Assembly: GCA_035758845.1 (NCBI GenBank)
Contig: DASTVZ010000111.1
Coordinates: 1 to 44,078 of the forward strand
Direction: 5' to 3'
DNA from: JALZOC01 sp035758845
Lineage (GTDB): Bacteria; Acidobacteriota; Vicinamibacteria; Vicinamibacterales; 2-12-FULL-66-21
DNA length: 44,078 nucleotides
The notes below the pieces were generated by a model that worked only from the letters and a program-made list of their open reading frames with translations, was not told the DNA's origin and searched no databases. Made by a program: the position numbers and the translations under genes. Of this stretch, positions 1 through 8,098 are shown piece after piece; position 1 is the stretch's first letter; every line of letters begins with the position of its first letter.

Positions 1-2032
1 CGTATGGCGTCGAGGTCACAGGACCGCCACCACCCGACGAGACGCGGATGTAGTTGATATTGCCAACGACCGAACCAGCGCTGTCGATCACCAGACGCCA
101 TATCTGGGCACCGGCGCTGAGACTCACGTTGGACTTCGAAATCGTGGTCCACGTTTGCCATCCTCCTGTGTTGGGGATGGTCATTGGGCCGGTCTTATCG
201 ACACCGTTCGCTTCGATATGGAACGTGCCACCGGCACCTGAAGCCGCCACACGCGCTTCGATAGTGTACGTGCCCGCCGTCGTGACATTCACGGTGTAGT
301 TCAGCCATTCGCCCGGCGCCGTCCAGCCGATGTCGTAGCCGCCGCCCGCGTCCGAGGTCGTCTCGATATCGACGTCGGTGCTTCTATACTGGCCGCCGGC
401 GTTCGATGCCGTCGTGTCGTTGTAGGCGATGCCGCTTCCACCGTTGTCGAAGTTCTCAGCCTGGATCGTGCCCGGCAGGGCCACTGGCGAGCCGGTGTAC
501 GGGCCGGAGCCGCCACCACCGCCGGTGCCGGTGCCGGTGGTGAACGAAAACGTGGAGGACGTCGCGATGAGCGTCGCGTCGAGGTCGGTGGCAAACGTCC
601 GCGATACCACTTTCCAGAAGTACTTCGTCGAGGGTTGCAACGCCTGGGTCACGGTGTACGAATACTTCGACGGCGGATTCTCGTTGAGCACCGCGTTGAC
701 GCGGGCGACTTTCGTCATGTTGCTCGTACTCGTTCCGAGATACACGTCGAACGTGACCGCCCACGGCGTCTGCTTCCATTCAAGTTTCGGGAGCGTTGAC
801 ACATCCACGGCTCCGGTCGCGGGCGCGACGAGCGGGGCGGCGGCCGGCTTCGACGGATAGAAGTCTTTGTAGTTCACCGTATCGTTCCACATCCGCTCGA
901 ACTCGTCCTTCATCGAGGTGTAGAGCGTCGGTTTCTCCGCGGCCATGATGTAGTAGTTGTGGTCCCGCTGCCAGTTCTTCGTGTAGTTCGAGGAGGCGAG
1001 GAGCGCGGTGCGCGACGTAATCAACGTCTTCATGTGCGTGATGCCGTCGTGCGTGCGGATCTTGATCGGGATGCCCGCGACCCACAATTTGTCGGTCTCG
1101 TTGCCGACGAGCCAGTACTCCGGAAACCCGGCGTTGCGATATTGAGTTGGCTCCACGAACACGCGCACCGGTACGCCCGCATTCTTCTTATTAATCAGAG
1201 CGGCGGTGAGCGTTGGCACCGTCAGCCGGTAGCTCACCATATCAATTGCCGTGTTCTCGAGGTTGATCTCGTTAATCATCGTGGGGATGATGTTCAGTCC
1301 ATCAGCGCCGTGGCTCCCGACTCCCTGCCCCCAAACGAGATTGTTTGTCGGGTAATCCGGAACGACCAGGCGTGTGCGATCGACGGTCATCGGCACTGTC
1401 CCCGTCCACGTGGCCCCGGTCTCCCGTTTATATGCGTCCGGCCAGTCCATGAAATACGTCGTGTCAGCCCAGAACTGATCGAACTTCGTCATCAGCGCCT
1501 GCACGATGGCCGCGTCGTCGGTGACCATCACCGACTCGTCTTTGAAATTAGTCGTGCTCGTCGGCTTGAGCTCGAAACTCGTCCAATTGGCCGACCCAAT
1601 AGTTGCCTGCCCCTGTCCGACGTAGATACCGCACTTCCAGTGCATGATCTCGGGGAAATCCCTCGGATTGTAGCGGAGCCGGATCGGCACGCCGGCGTTC
1701 GCGAGCCTTTCGAACGATGCGCGAGTGTTGGGATCGCTTTCGAAGATACTCGCCCGGTCGCCAAGGACACGAACCGGCACACGCGCCAGATGTCGATTGA
1801 TGATGGCGGTCGTAATCGCACCATCATTCAGCAGCCATATGCCGATATCCAGCCGGACCGTTTCGGCGTTGATGCGGGCAAGGATCTGCGCTTCGGCATT
1901 TTCATGCGAGGAGAAATATATTCGCTCCTGCGCAGAGGCCGTCGGTGTCCCCACAAAGGAGAAAACGAGCGCCAAGGCGACGGGAAGTGCCTTCCAACGT
2001 TGTGTATCGAGCACGTGATTTGCCATAGTCAT
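1..2032 (-). CDS. Secreted phospholipase D-like protein with Fn3-like and CBM6 domains (3' end outside window)
   Basis: The frame is open from the ATG at 2032 to the window edge (677 codons), so the C terminus is missing. Residues about 15-34 form a signal peptide ending near TASA-Q. Two PLD-type motifs follow: H131-W-K133 with GSAN ending at N149, and H333-M-K335 with SSN ending at N349. The aspartate of the classic HxKx4D motif is replaced by Val138 and Ser340, so the family is clear but activity is not. An Fn3-like region (about 398-499) and a Gly/Thr linker lead to a CBM6 module (about 512-668; IQAENFD, GEWLNYTV). The last visible residues (STPY) match the start of the next CBM6 in the neighbouring proteins, so a second module probably follows. 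PLD-family enzymes cleave or transfer phosphodiesters. Here the CBM suggests a glycan-bound substrate (inference). It lies 101 bp after the GT2 gene and is probably the last gene of that operon. An ATG at 2026 is an alternative start. Confidence 0.85.
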   Translation of the reverse strand, partial: MTMANHVLDTQRWKALPVALALVFSFVGTPTASAQERIYFSSHENAEAQILARINAETVRLDIGIWLLNDGAITTAIINRHLARVPVRVLGDRASIFESDPNTRASFERLANAGVPIRLRYNPRDFPEIMHWKCGIYVGQGQATIGSANWTSFELKPTSTTNFKDESVMVTDDAAIVQALMTKFDQFWADTTYFMDWPDAYKRETGATWTGTVPMTVDRTRLVVPDYPTNNLVWGQGVGSHGADGLNIIPTMINEINLENTAIDMVSYRLTVPTLTAALINKKNAGVPVRVFVEPTQYRNAGFPEYWLVGNETDKLWVAGIPIKIRTHDGITHMKTLITSRTALLASSNYTKNWQRDHNYYIMAAEKPTLYTSMKDEFERMWNDTVNYKDFYPSKPAAAPLVAPATGAVDVSTLPKLEWKQTPWAVTFDVYLGTSTSNMTKVARVNAVLNENPPSKYSYTVTQALQPSTKYFWKVVSRTFATDLDATLIATSSTFSFTTGTGTGGGGGSGPYTGSPVALPGTIQAENFDNGGSGIAYNDTTASNAGGQYRSTDVDIETTSDAGGGYDIGWTAPGEWLNYTVNVTTAGTYTIEARVAASGAGGTFHIEANGVDKTGPMTIPNTGGWQTWTTISKSNVSLSAGAQIWRLVIDSAGSVVGNINYIRVSSGGGGPVTSTPY

Positions 2033-2133
2033 GAACCGGATTGCCACAAAGTGCGAATCTCTCTCCGTCGAGTGCGTCCGTAAGTTGTTGGACGGTTCCT
2101 CGATGCCCGGAACGGTGCAAAAGCAAGTCCTGC

Positions 2134-3210
2134 TCAGGCGCCGCAATGCTTGAGTCGAGCCGCTCGCCTCTTCTGTAGATAGGCGCGACTGAAATGAACG
2201 AGCTCGGCAGGAGCGCTACGCGCACTCTCTCTCGAAAAGATTTTCAGGCTTGTTCGGATGTAGCTCCACTCGTGGTGGAACTGATGCGAGTAGAACCGTG
2301 GGTCTCGCCGGAGAACCACGGCGCGGATCCAATTGTAACCGGTTCGCAGCAGATTCGAATAGACGAACGCAGGAGAACCGAACAGTAAGACCACGTCGTC
2401 GGGCTCCTTCAGCGGCCCGAGGTCGGCGGGCACGAGTTCGCGCAGCCGCATCATCGCGCAGTGCCGGCCGTGTCCGCGGTGCCAACGGCGATGATAACTT
2501 CTGGTCAGGCGATCGGGTGTGACATCCGCCTCGGCGCGGAGCCCGGGATCGTAGAGACCACGCATACCGGCCTTCCACGCCCGCAACTGCATCTCGTGAT
2601 CTTCCGTGGATCCGATTCCATCCTTCACTCTGCCGAGCGATGGCGTGAACATGCCGACGACATCGAACACGCGCCGTCGGAACGCGAGGTTCGCGCCGAC
2701 GAGGCACACTGCGCGTTCGCGGCTACTGACGATCGGCTGATCGCCGTAGTCCTGCAGCGCCAGTGGCGCCCAGTGCGCATCGGTCAGCCACCTTGGCGGA
2801 GGCGCCAGCCAGTGGGGCAGCACGCGGCCGCCGGCGTAATCGATCTCCGGGTGCGCATCGAACGTGCGTTTGAGCTGCGCGATCCAATCCGGCGCTACGC
2901 GCACATCGTCGTCCGAGAAGGCGATGATCGGACTTCGCGCCACTGCAATCCCCGCGTTGCGCCCATAAGACAGCCCCTGGCGAGGTTCGAAGACATACCG
3001 GAGGCGGCCATCCGACCGGGCTGTCGCCTGCTCGATCACCGCCCGCGTCGCATCTGTCGAGTTGTTGTCGACGACGATGACTTCGTACGCCGCCCCGGCG
3101 CTCTGCGAGAGCAGCGCTTCAAGCGCCGACGGCAGACGATCTGCCCGGTTGTAGGTACTCAGCACGACCGAGACGTCACAGCCTGCGTTCAGGTCAGCGC
3201 GAACATTCAT
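2134..3210 (-). CDS. GT2 family glycosyltransferase
   Basis: This 358-residue protein has a GT-A fold. It has the N-terminal VSVVLSTYNRADRL strand-loop (about 13-26), the VIVVDNNSTD nucleotide-binding segment (about 44-53) and a DDD metal/sugar-nucleotide motif at residues 100-102. The acceptor-side GSTEDHEMQLR segment is also present. No transmembrane helices are evident, so it should act at the cytoplasmic face on a lipid-linked repeat unit. Its start overlaps the end of the upstream GT2 gene by 17 bp, which implies co-transcription. It is paralogous to the genes at 3194, 20305 and 21276 (shared LPIGANLAIRR-like and GEDHE motifs). The donor sugar and linkage cannot be read from the sequence. 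Confidence 0.9.
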   Translation of the reverse strand: MNVRADLNAGCDVSVVLSTYNRADRLPSALEALLSQSAGAAYEVIVVDNNSTDATRAVIEQATARSDGRLRYVFEPRQGLSYGRNAGIAVARSPIIAFSDDDVRVAPDWIAQLKRTFDAHPEIDYAGGRVLPHWLAPPPRWLTDAHWAPLALQDYGDQPIVSSRERAVCLVGANLAFRRRVFDVVGMFTPSLGRVKDGIGSTEDHEMQLRAWKAGMRGLYDPGLRAEADVTPDRLTRSYHRRWHRGHGRHCAMMRLRELVPADLGPLKEPDDVVLLFGSPAFVYSNLLRTGYNWIRAVVLRRDPRFYSHQFHHEWSYIRTSLKIFSRESARSAPAELVHFSRAYLQKRRAARLKHCGA

Positions 3211-4249
3211 TTGTCGCTCGCCTGTCCTGCGGGGCCGCGACGGCGGTATGACGGAAACTCCGCCTGGAGGTCATCCGGCTGCGCCAGATCTCCGAAAAGA
3301 ATCCGACGTACTCCACCAGCTTGACTTCCTCGATCAGGAGGGCGAGTCCATCGGATCGCCCGACGCGGCCGAGCCAACGCCGGCCCTGTTGAAGGAATTC
3401 GCGATAGACGAAGCGCGGTACTCCGGCAATCGACGGTACGCGCGTGAGATCCAGATCCAGGTATACGGCATCCGCCATCCTTGCCATCGTGCGGCCGTGC
3501 CAGTAGAACCAACGCCTGAAGTAGCGTCGAGTCAACCGAGAGGCCGGGACCAGGTGCCGGACCGAGACAGCGGGGTCATAAATTCCGGAGTACAACCCGG
3601 CGAGAAACAGACGGATGCACAGTTCGTGGTCCTCGCCGGCGATCAGCGTGTTGTCGACTTTTCCGAGGTCGGTGCGCCAACCGCCAATTCTCTCGATGGC
3701 GTCGCGCCGAATCGCGAGATTCGCACCAATCGGAAGCCGTCGCGTGCGGAAGGTTGACACATCGTATCGAGTGGTCTCGTCGCCATAGTCGACCAATGCA
3801 AGTGGCCCCCAGATATCCCGGGCGCGAACCGTCAGCATTTCTGGCGGAGGAGATACCGCCCAGCGAGGCAGCACTTTTCCGAAGACGAAGACGACATCGT
3901 CAGCAGTATGGAAGTTCGAGACGATTCGCACGAGCCAGTCCGCGCTGGGGAGGACATCGTCGTCAGTCAGAGCGATGACGTCGCCCTGCGAAACCGACAA
4001 CCCGGCATTGAGTGCGAAACTCTTGCCCTGCTGCCGTTCGTGCACGTACTGCACCGGCCAGGGACCCAGCCCGGCGGCACGACGGACGACGGCGGCGGTA
4101 TCGTCGGAGGAGTTGTTATCGACTACGACGATCTCTACCGCGCATGCGTCCGGAGCTGTGGCTCGGGACAGCGCCTCGAGTGTCTGTGCGAGTAACTCGG
4201 CGCGGTTGTAAGTGCAAATCAGGACTGAAACAGAATTGATGTTTGCCAT
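3194..4249 (-). CDS. GT2 family glycosyltransferase
   Basis: This 351-residue GT-A glycosyltransferase has VSVLICTYNRAELL at the N terminus, VVVDNNSSDD around residues 41-50 and LTDDD ending at residue 98. Further in are PIGANLAIRR and a GEDHELCIRL catalytic segment. It is soluble and presumably cytoplasmic, adding one sugar to the EPS repeat. It follows the GT2-TagF fusion gene by 4 bp and overlaps the next GT2 gene by 17 bp, so it is operonic. It is more like the GT2 genes of the second EPS cluster (20305, 21276) than like the GT2 domain fused next door. The specificity is unknown. Confidence 0.9.
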   Translation of the reverse strand: MANINSVSVLICTYNRAELLAQTLEALSRATAPDACAVEIVVVDNNSSDDTAAVVRRAAGLGPWPVQYVHERQQGKSFALNAGLSVSQGDVIALTDDDVLPSADWLVRIVSNFHTADDVVFVFGKVLPRWAVSPPPEMLTVRARDIWGPLALVDYGDETTRYDVSTFRTRRLPIGANLAIRRDAIERIGGWRTDLGKVDNTLIAGEDHELCIRLFLAGLYSGIYDPAVSVRHLVPASRLTRRYFRRWFYWHGRTMARMADAVYLDLDLTRVPSIAGVPRFVYREFLQQGRRWLGRVGRSDGLALLIEEVKLVEYVGFFSEIWRSRMTSRRSFRHTAVAAPQDRRATNECSR

Positions 4250-4253
4250 CGTG

Positions 4254-6461
4254 TCATCCCGCCGTGGCGAGCTGCCGGCTCGATTCGGCTGCGGCGACCG
4301 TCGCAGCGGGCATCGGGAGATCTATCAGCTGGTATATCAGGGCGAGCGCACGGTCGGTTGCGTTCCCCGGGTCGAAGAAAAGGTCCGCGGCTGTACGGCG
4401 CCGCTCGGCCGAGAGGCGTTGAGGTTGCTGCAGAGCGGCGAGCACCGTGTTCGTGACCTTCCGTGGATCGTTCGCGACATCGGCAGCGGCGCGAAGACGC
4501 TCGACCTTCTCCCGGCTGATCCGCGCCTTGTGAATGAGCTCCGGGCGATCGACGACGATGAGAGGCCGATCGAGCAGCAGGTACTCGAACGCGATGGAGC
4601 TGTGGTCGCTCACCATGGCGTCGGAAGCCACCATGAACGGACAGCCGTTCGACTCGCGGGGGATGCGCACAAGCGGGTGGCCGTCATAACGCCGCAGCCG
4701 TGCGGCCCAGTCGATGCCGCCCGAACCGCGTTCCTGCCGATCGTACGAGCGGTCGTGCAGCTTCATGATGACCTGAAGTCCTGCGGCGGCCAGGCGTTCA
4801 ACGACATCGAGGCCGACGGTGTTCAGAGACGACTCCGGCGACCAGGTTGGCGCATAAATAACCGTCGGCACCGACGGATCGAGCTGAAGGGAACGCGCAA
4901 TTGTCTGGCGATCCAGAGAGCCATTGACGAGGCAGTCCACCTTGGGATAGCCGACAATGGGTGCGCGGCGCTCATCGTCGGCCACGAGACCCGCGTCGAT
5001 GTAGCGCTGCCGGCGATCGGCGTTAACGAACATGAGGCAATCGAAGCCGGAGATCGTCGGTGCGAGATCGACGGGAGCGTCGAGGTTGTACTTGCCGGCC
5101 ACGCCGTGAAAAAGGTGGATGCGCCGGGTATGCCTGTGCAGCCACGTCATATCCCAGAAGTCCGAATTGATATACGCGTCGGTCTTGAACCAACTGGCTG
5201 CCGCGCGGCTGAGGACGTTATCGGTGATGCCAAATCCCGCGAAGATCTGGTGTGGGTCCCACGCGGTTGCACACGAGGTGAACCAGAGGTCGACTCGGGG
5301 GTCTCGCTTCAGCCGTTCGTAGAGCGGCATGAAGATCGTCAGGCTCATCGGTGAGGCGGCTTCGAAAAGAATTCGTTTCCGGGAGTGCATCCTTCGAGCG
5401 ACCGTATCCTCGAGCGCGTGAACGGGGCGGATGACGCGCTGCCGGAGGCGACGGTACATCGTGTCGTGGACGAGCGACACCGGCGCCGCCGGCGGACGTG
5501 TCACCCGGGCTGTTTCAGGGCTCGCCGTGGAAGCACTGCGGCGGTGCGATCTCCGGAAGAGTCGGCGCACGCGACTGCGCCAGCGCTCGTTCGCCAATGT
5601 CGACAGATACAAGCGCAGGGTCGCTGAATCGAACGGCGCCTGCGCGAGCGCCAGCCGGAACTGCGCGCGCGCGCCCGGGCCGTCGCCGACTTCGAGACGA
5701 TTGTGTCCCCAGTCGCGGTGGAGGACGTGCCGCCGCATCCGCTCGCATCGCATCGGATCCGACCGGTGACGGGCGCAGGCTTCATGGCAGAGCGTCTGGC
5801 TCTTGGCCATCACCAGCATCTGAGCTTCGTATGTGCGATCGATCTGACGGCTCATCATGCCACCGCGACGATGGTGCGCGAGTGGCGTACTGATGTATCC
5901 AATCGGATGACGCGCGGCCGTGCGCAGCCAGAGATCCCAGTCCTCGACGTGAATCTCGCGGCGCTCGTCGAACCCCCCAACCTGTTCGAGCACTCGCCGC
6001 GGCATCATCACCGTCAGGGTGTTGATGAAGAAGTCCGTGTGATAGAGCGGGCAGAATGCTGATCTCGGAGGACCTTCGGAGGCGCCTCCGTGACGGGTAC
6101 CGTGGACGACCGCGGTGTGAAGCAATCCTGTCTCGGGATACCGGTCGAAATACGCAACCTGCCGCGCAAGCTTTTCCGGCAGCCACTCGTCATCGGCGTC
6201 GAGGAATGCCACGAGCTCGCCGGTTGAGGCGGCGATTCCTGTGTTACGCGCCATGGCCGGACCGCCGTTCGCCTGTCGGATGCATCGCACGCGACCAGAA
6301 AATTCTGCGATCGCGGCGGTCAGCGCCTCGTGATCCTCCGATCCATCATCAACGACAATGACCTCGAAGTCGGTGAACGTCTGAGCGAAGACCGATCGCA
6401 GCGCCGAAGCGACGAGCGGTGCCGCGTTGAACACTGGTATGACGACGCTGACACGTGGCAT
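4254..6461 (-). CDS. GT2 glycosyltransferase fused to a CDP-glycerol glycerophosphotransferase (TagF)-like domain
   Basis: I place the start at the ATG at 6461 because the GT2 fold begins there (MPRVSVVIPVFN) and the upstream gene ends 20 bp earlier. The longer frame to 6641 overlaps that gene and gives an Arg-rich non-homologous leader. The protein is 735 residues. Residues 1 to about 250 are GT2 (VVDDGSEDH, FLDADDEW with the DAD at 88-90). After a basic linker, about residues 400-700 resemble the CDP-glycerol:poly(glycerophosphate) glycerophosphotransferase family: GYPKVDCL, VIYAPTWSPESS, MKLHDRS and the SDHSSIAFEYLLLDRP signature. In Gram-positive bacteria such domains build teichoic acids. 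In Gram-negative capsule loci they add polyol phosphates. One protein may therefore add a sugar and then an alcohol phosphate. That coupling is inference. Confidence 0.82.
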   Translation of the reverse strand: MPRVSVVIPVFNAAPLVASALRSVFAQTFTDFEVIVVDDGSEDHEALTAAIAEFSGRVRCIRQANGGPAMARNTGIAASTGELVAFLDADDEWLPEKLARQVAYFDRYPETGLLHTAVVHGTRHGGASEGPPRSAFCPLYHTDFFINTLTVMMPRRVLEQVGGFDERREIHVEDWDLWLRTAARHPIGYISTPLAHHRRGGMMSRQIDRTYEAQMLVMAKSQTLCHEACARHRSDPMRCERMRRHVLHRDWGHNRLEVGDGPGARAQFRLALAQAPFDSATLRLYLSTLANERWRSRVRRLFRRSHRRSASTASPETARVTRPPAAPVSLVHDTMYRRLRQRVIRPVHALEDTVARRMHSRKRILFEAASPMSLTIFMPLYERLKRDPRVDLWFTSCATAWDPHQIFAGFGITDNVLSRAAASWFKTDAYINSDFWDMTWLHRHTRRIHLFHGVAGKYNLDAPVDLAPTISGFDCLMFVNADRRQRYIDAGLVADDERRAPIVGYPKVDCLVNGSLDRQTIARSLQLDPSVPTVIYAPTWSPESSLNTVGLDVVERLAAAGLQVIMKLHDRSYDRQERGSGGIDWAARLRRYDGHPLVRIPRESNGCPFMVASDAMVSDHSSIAFEYLLLDRPLIVVDRPELIHKARISREKVERLRAAADVANDPRKVTNTVLAALQQPQRLSAERRRTAADLFFDPGNATDRALALIYQLIDLPMPAATVAAAESSRQLATAG

Positions 6462-6481
6462 ACGAAGCCGGATATCGAGAT

Positions 6482-7702
6482 TCAGCGGAGCTTGACCGGC
6501 TTGATGGCGACGACGCGGAACCCGGCCTGGTTGCGTTCCAACTGGCCGCCGACGCGCTGCGAGTCCTGCTGGGTGCGTCCAAAGAAGCCTTCCGCCGACA
6601 GCCATCGTGTCAGGTAGTAACCGGCGGTCGCCGACAGCCATTTGGTTTGCAGGCTTGGTTGACTAGTATCGAGCGGGTCGTTCTGCAGCCACGAAAAGCC
6701 GCCATCGACATAGGCGCGCCGAGCGACCGGCATGCGGATGTTCGCGGTCCACTGCTGGTTCTGAAACGTTCCGCCGAATCCGAACGACGGAATGTACGAT
6801 CGCATGTAGCTGGCAGCGACCACGCCGCGGCCGGTTTTTTGAGAAAAGCCCGCGCGCCATTCGGGTCCGGTGCGAGCGTCGTGGTGCAGGCCGGCACCGA
6901 GCATGGCGACACCGAAGCCCCCGGTGATCGAGGTGCCGGCGGCGAGTTGGTACTGAGCCGTCGCTGTCGCCGTCTGCATATTGAAGCGGTCTTCGGGACC
7001 AGGTACACCAGCGAACGTCTCGCCGTTCACGATCGCCCGGCTGAATTCGTACTCGCCACCGATCGCGAGCCGTCGCGAAAGCGCGTAATCAACTGTGGTC
7101 GTGATGTCGTGCGCGTGTCCTCCCTGGAGAGAAGTCGATGAAAACAGATTCTTGTCGAAATCAACTGTGCGCAAGGTGTAGCTGCTTCGGAGCGTGGTGC
7201 GTTTGGTGAGCGCCGCCTGAATGCCGCCGGTTGCAGCGTTCGAGCGTGATCCGACGCGATAGAAGGGAACGCCTGCCAGTTGAAGAACGTCTGTCGTCTG
7301 GGCCGCGGTAAACGACTCTTGTCCGAAGAAGGTCACTCGCTCATTTACGCGTCGGTCAAGAGTCGCGTGCAACGTTTGGTGAAGGCCATTCAACTCCGTC
7401 AGCGTCATGTACCGGACGAACGATCCTGAATAGCCAGTCGAGAAGCGCGTGAACTTCCCCGTGTAAGTCAGCCCGCCCGCAGGCGTGATCGGCGACCCGT
7501 AATCAGATGGAGGATTTGTCCCTGGATTGACGAGCAGTACGTTGTCGTCCCACGTGCCGCCAAAGGAGATGGACGGTGTGAAGATCCAGCCGGGGACCGG
7601 CTGCTGAGCCGGCATGGCAGGGCTTTGCGCACGAACCACTGGCGGCAACAGAAGAGCGAAGCCGATCGCTGCCGCCGCAAAAAGCCTTACAACACGTCGC
7701 AT
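6482..7702 (-). CDS. Outer-membrane beta-barrel protein of the EPS locus
   Basis: This 406-residue protein has a clear signal peptide (hydrophobic stretch 8-23, cleavage near VRAQ). The rest alternates short polar/aromatic strands and turns (for example ITGGFGVAMLGAGL, GVVAASYMRSYIPS, WLSATAGYYLTRWLSAEGFFG), as in outer-membrane beta-barrels. It is the first gene after an exact sigma-54 promoter and heads the GT operon. The export protein at 35102 is short and lacks an obvious outer-membrane helix barrel, so this barrel is a candidate outer-membrane exit channel for the polymer (inference). It may also belong to the uncharacterised beta-barrels seen in PEP-CTERM EPS loci. No enzymatic motif is visible. 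Confidence 0.75.
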   Translation of the reverse strand: MRRVVRLFAAAAIGFALLLPPVVRAQSPAMPAQQPVPGWIFTPSISFGGTWDDNVLLVNPGTNPPSDYGSPITPAGGLTYTGKFTRFSTGYSGSFVRYMTLTELNGLHQTLHATLDRRVNERVTFFGQESFTAAQTTDVLQLAGVPFYRVGSRSNAATGGIQAALTKRTTLRSSYTLRTVDFDKNLFSSTSLQGGHAHDITTTVDYALSRRLAIGGEYEFSRAIVNGETFAGVPGPEDRFNMQTATATAQYQLAAGTSITGGFGVAMLGAGLHHDARTGPEWRAGFSQKTGRGVVAASYMRSYIPSFGFGGTFQNQQWTANIRMPVARRAYVDGGFSWLQNDPLDTSQPSLQTKWLSATAGYYLTRWLSAEGFFGRTQQDSQRVGGQLERNQAGFRVVAIKPVKLR

Positions 7703-7777
7703 TTCAGAGTCCCTCGCGTTAGCACAGATCGCGCACGCGTATTTGCGTTCCTACCCTCTCGTCGAACGCATGGGGCA

Positions 7778-7792
7778 GCAAGTGAGGTGCCA
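7778..7792 (-). promoter_or_regulatory. Sigma-54 (-24/-12) promoter, exact consensus
   Basis: On the minus strand this reads TGGCAC-CTCAC-TTGC, an exact match to TGGCAC-N5-TTGC with GG and GC ten bases apart. Transcription should begin about 12 bases past the -12 element, near 7766, giving a leader of about 64 bases before the beta-barrel gene. It therefore drives the GT operon 7702 to 1. Confidence 0.85.
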
Positions 7793-7916
7793 CGCGAGAG
7801 TTTTGTGAAAAACGGAGACCTTCGCTGCGTTCGCTCCTCTCGTCTGCGGTCGCTTTAGATCGAAGTGGGAAATGGAATCCCGACTATGAGAAAAACCGCG
7901 ACCTCTTCGGGGAAGG

Positions 7917-7929
7917 TGTAATCCTTACA
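7917..7929. promoter_or_regulatory. Palindrome TGTAA-TCC-TTACA between divergent sigma-54 promoters
   Basis: This is a perfect 5-3-5 inverted repeat in the 396-bp divergent intergenic region. It lies about 90 bp upstream of the plus-strand -24 element at 8018 and about 125 bp from the minus-strand one at 7792. That is the usual distance range for an enhancer-type site of a sigma-54 activator. It could serve both promoters. No binding protein can be assigned from sequence alone. Confidence 0.35.
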
Positions 7930-8017
7930 AACTGCTCAGTTGTGATTCATGCCAGATCCAACCGTTGTACGAGCGGGGGTACGAGCAAATGCTTGAACTA
8001 TAGGCATTTTTGCTCGT

Positions 8018-8032
8018 TGGCCGATCAATTGC
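8018..8032 (+). promoter_or_regulatory. Sigma-54 promoter of first beta-helix gene
   Basis: It reads TGGCCG-ATCAA-TTGC, with invariant GG and GC ten bases apart and an exact TTGC -12 box. The start site is expected near 8044, about 55 bases before the ATG at 8099. It is back-to-back with the exact-consensus promoter at 7778. Confidence 0.65.
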
Positions 8033-8098
8033 CACGCCACCTCGCTACCGCTGCGCCATTGCTGACGGTCATCTCAAACTCCCAATAGGTGCGTACTG

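Noticed and set aside
959..2083. 374-residue plus-strand ORF
   Set aside because: It is antisense to the PLD-CBM6 gene, which has a signal peptide, PLD motifs and CBM6 in the minus frame.
2117..2131. Sigma-54-like match before the PLD-like gene (minus strand)
   Set aside because: The -24 box reads AGGACT. Only GG-N10-GC and TTGC match, and the site overlaps the short gap after the GT2 gene.
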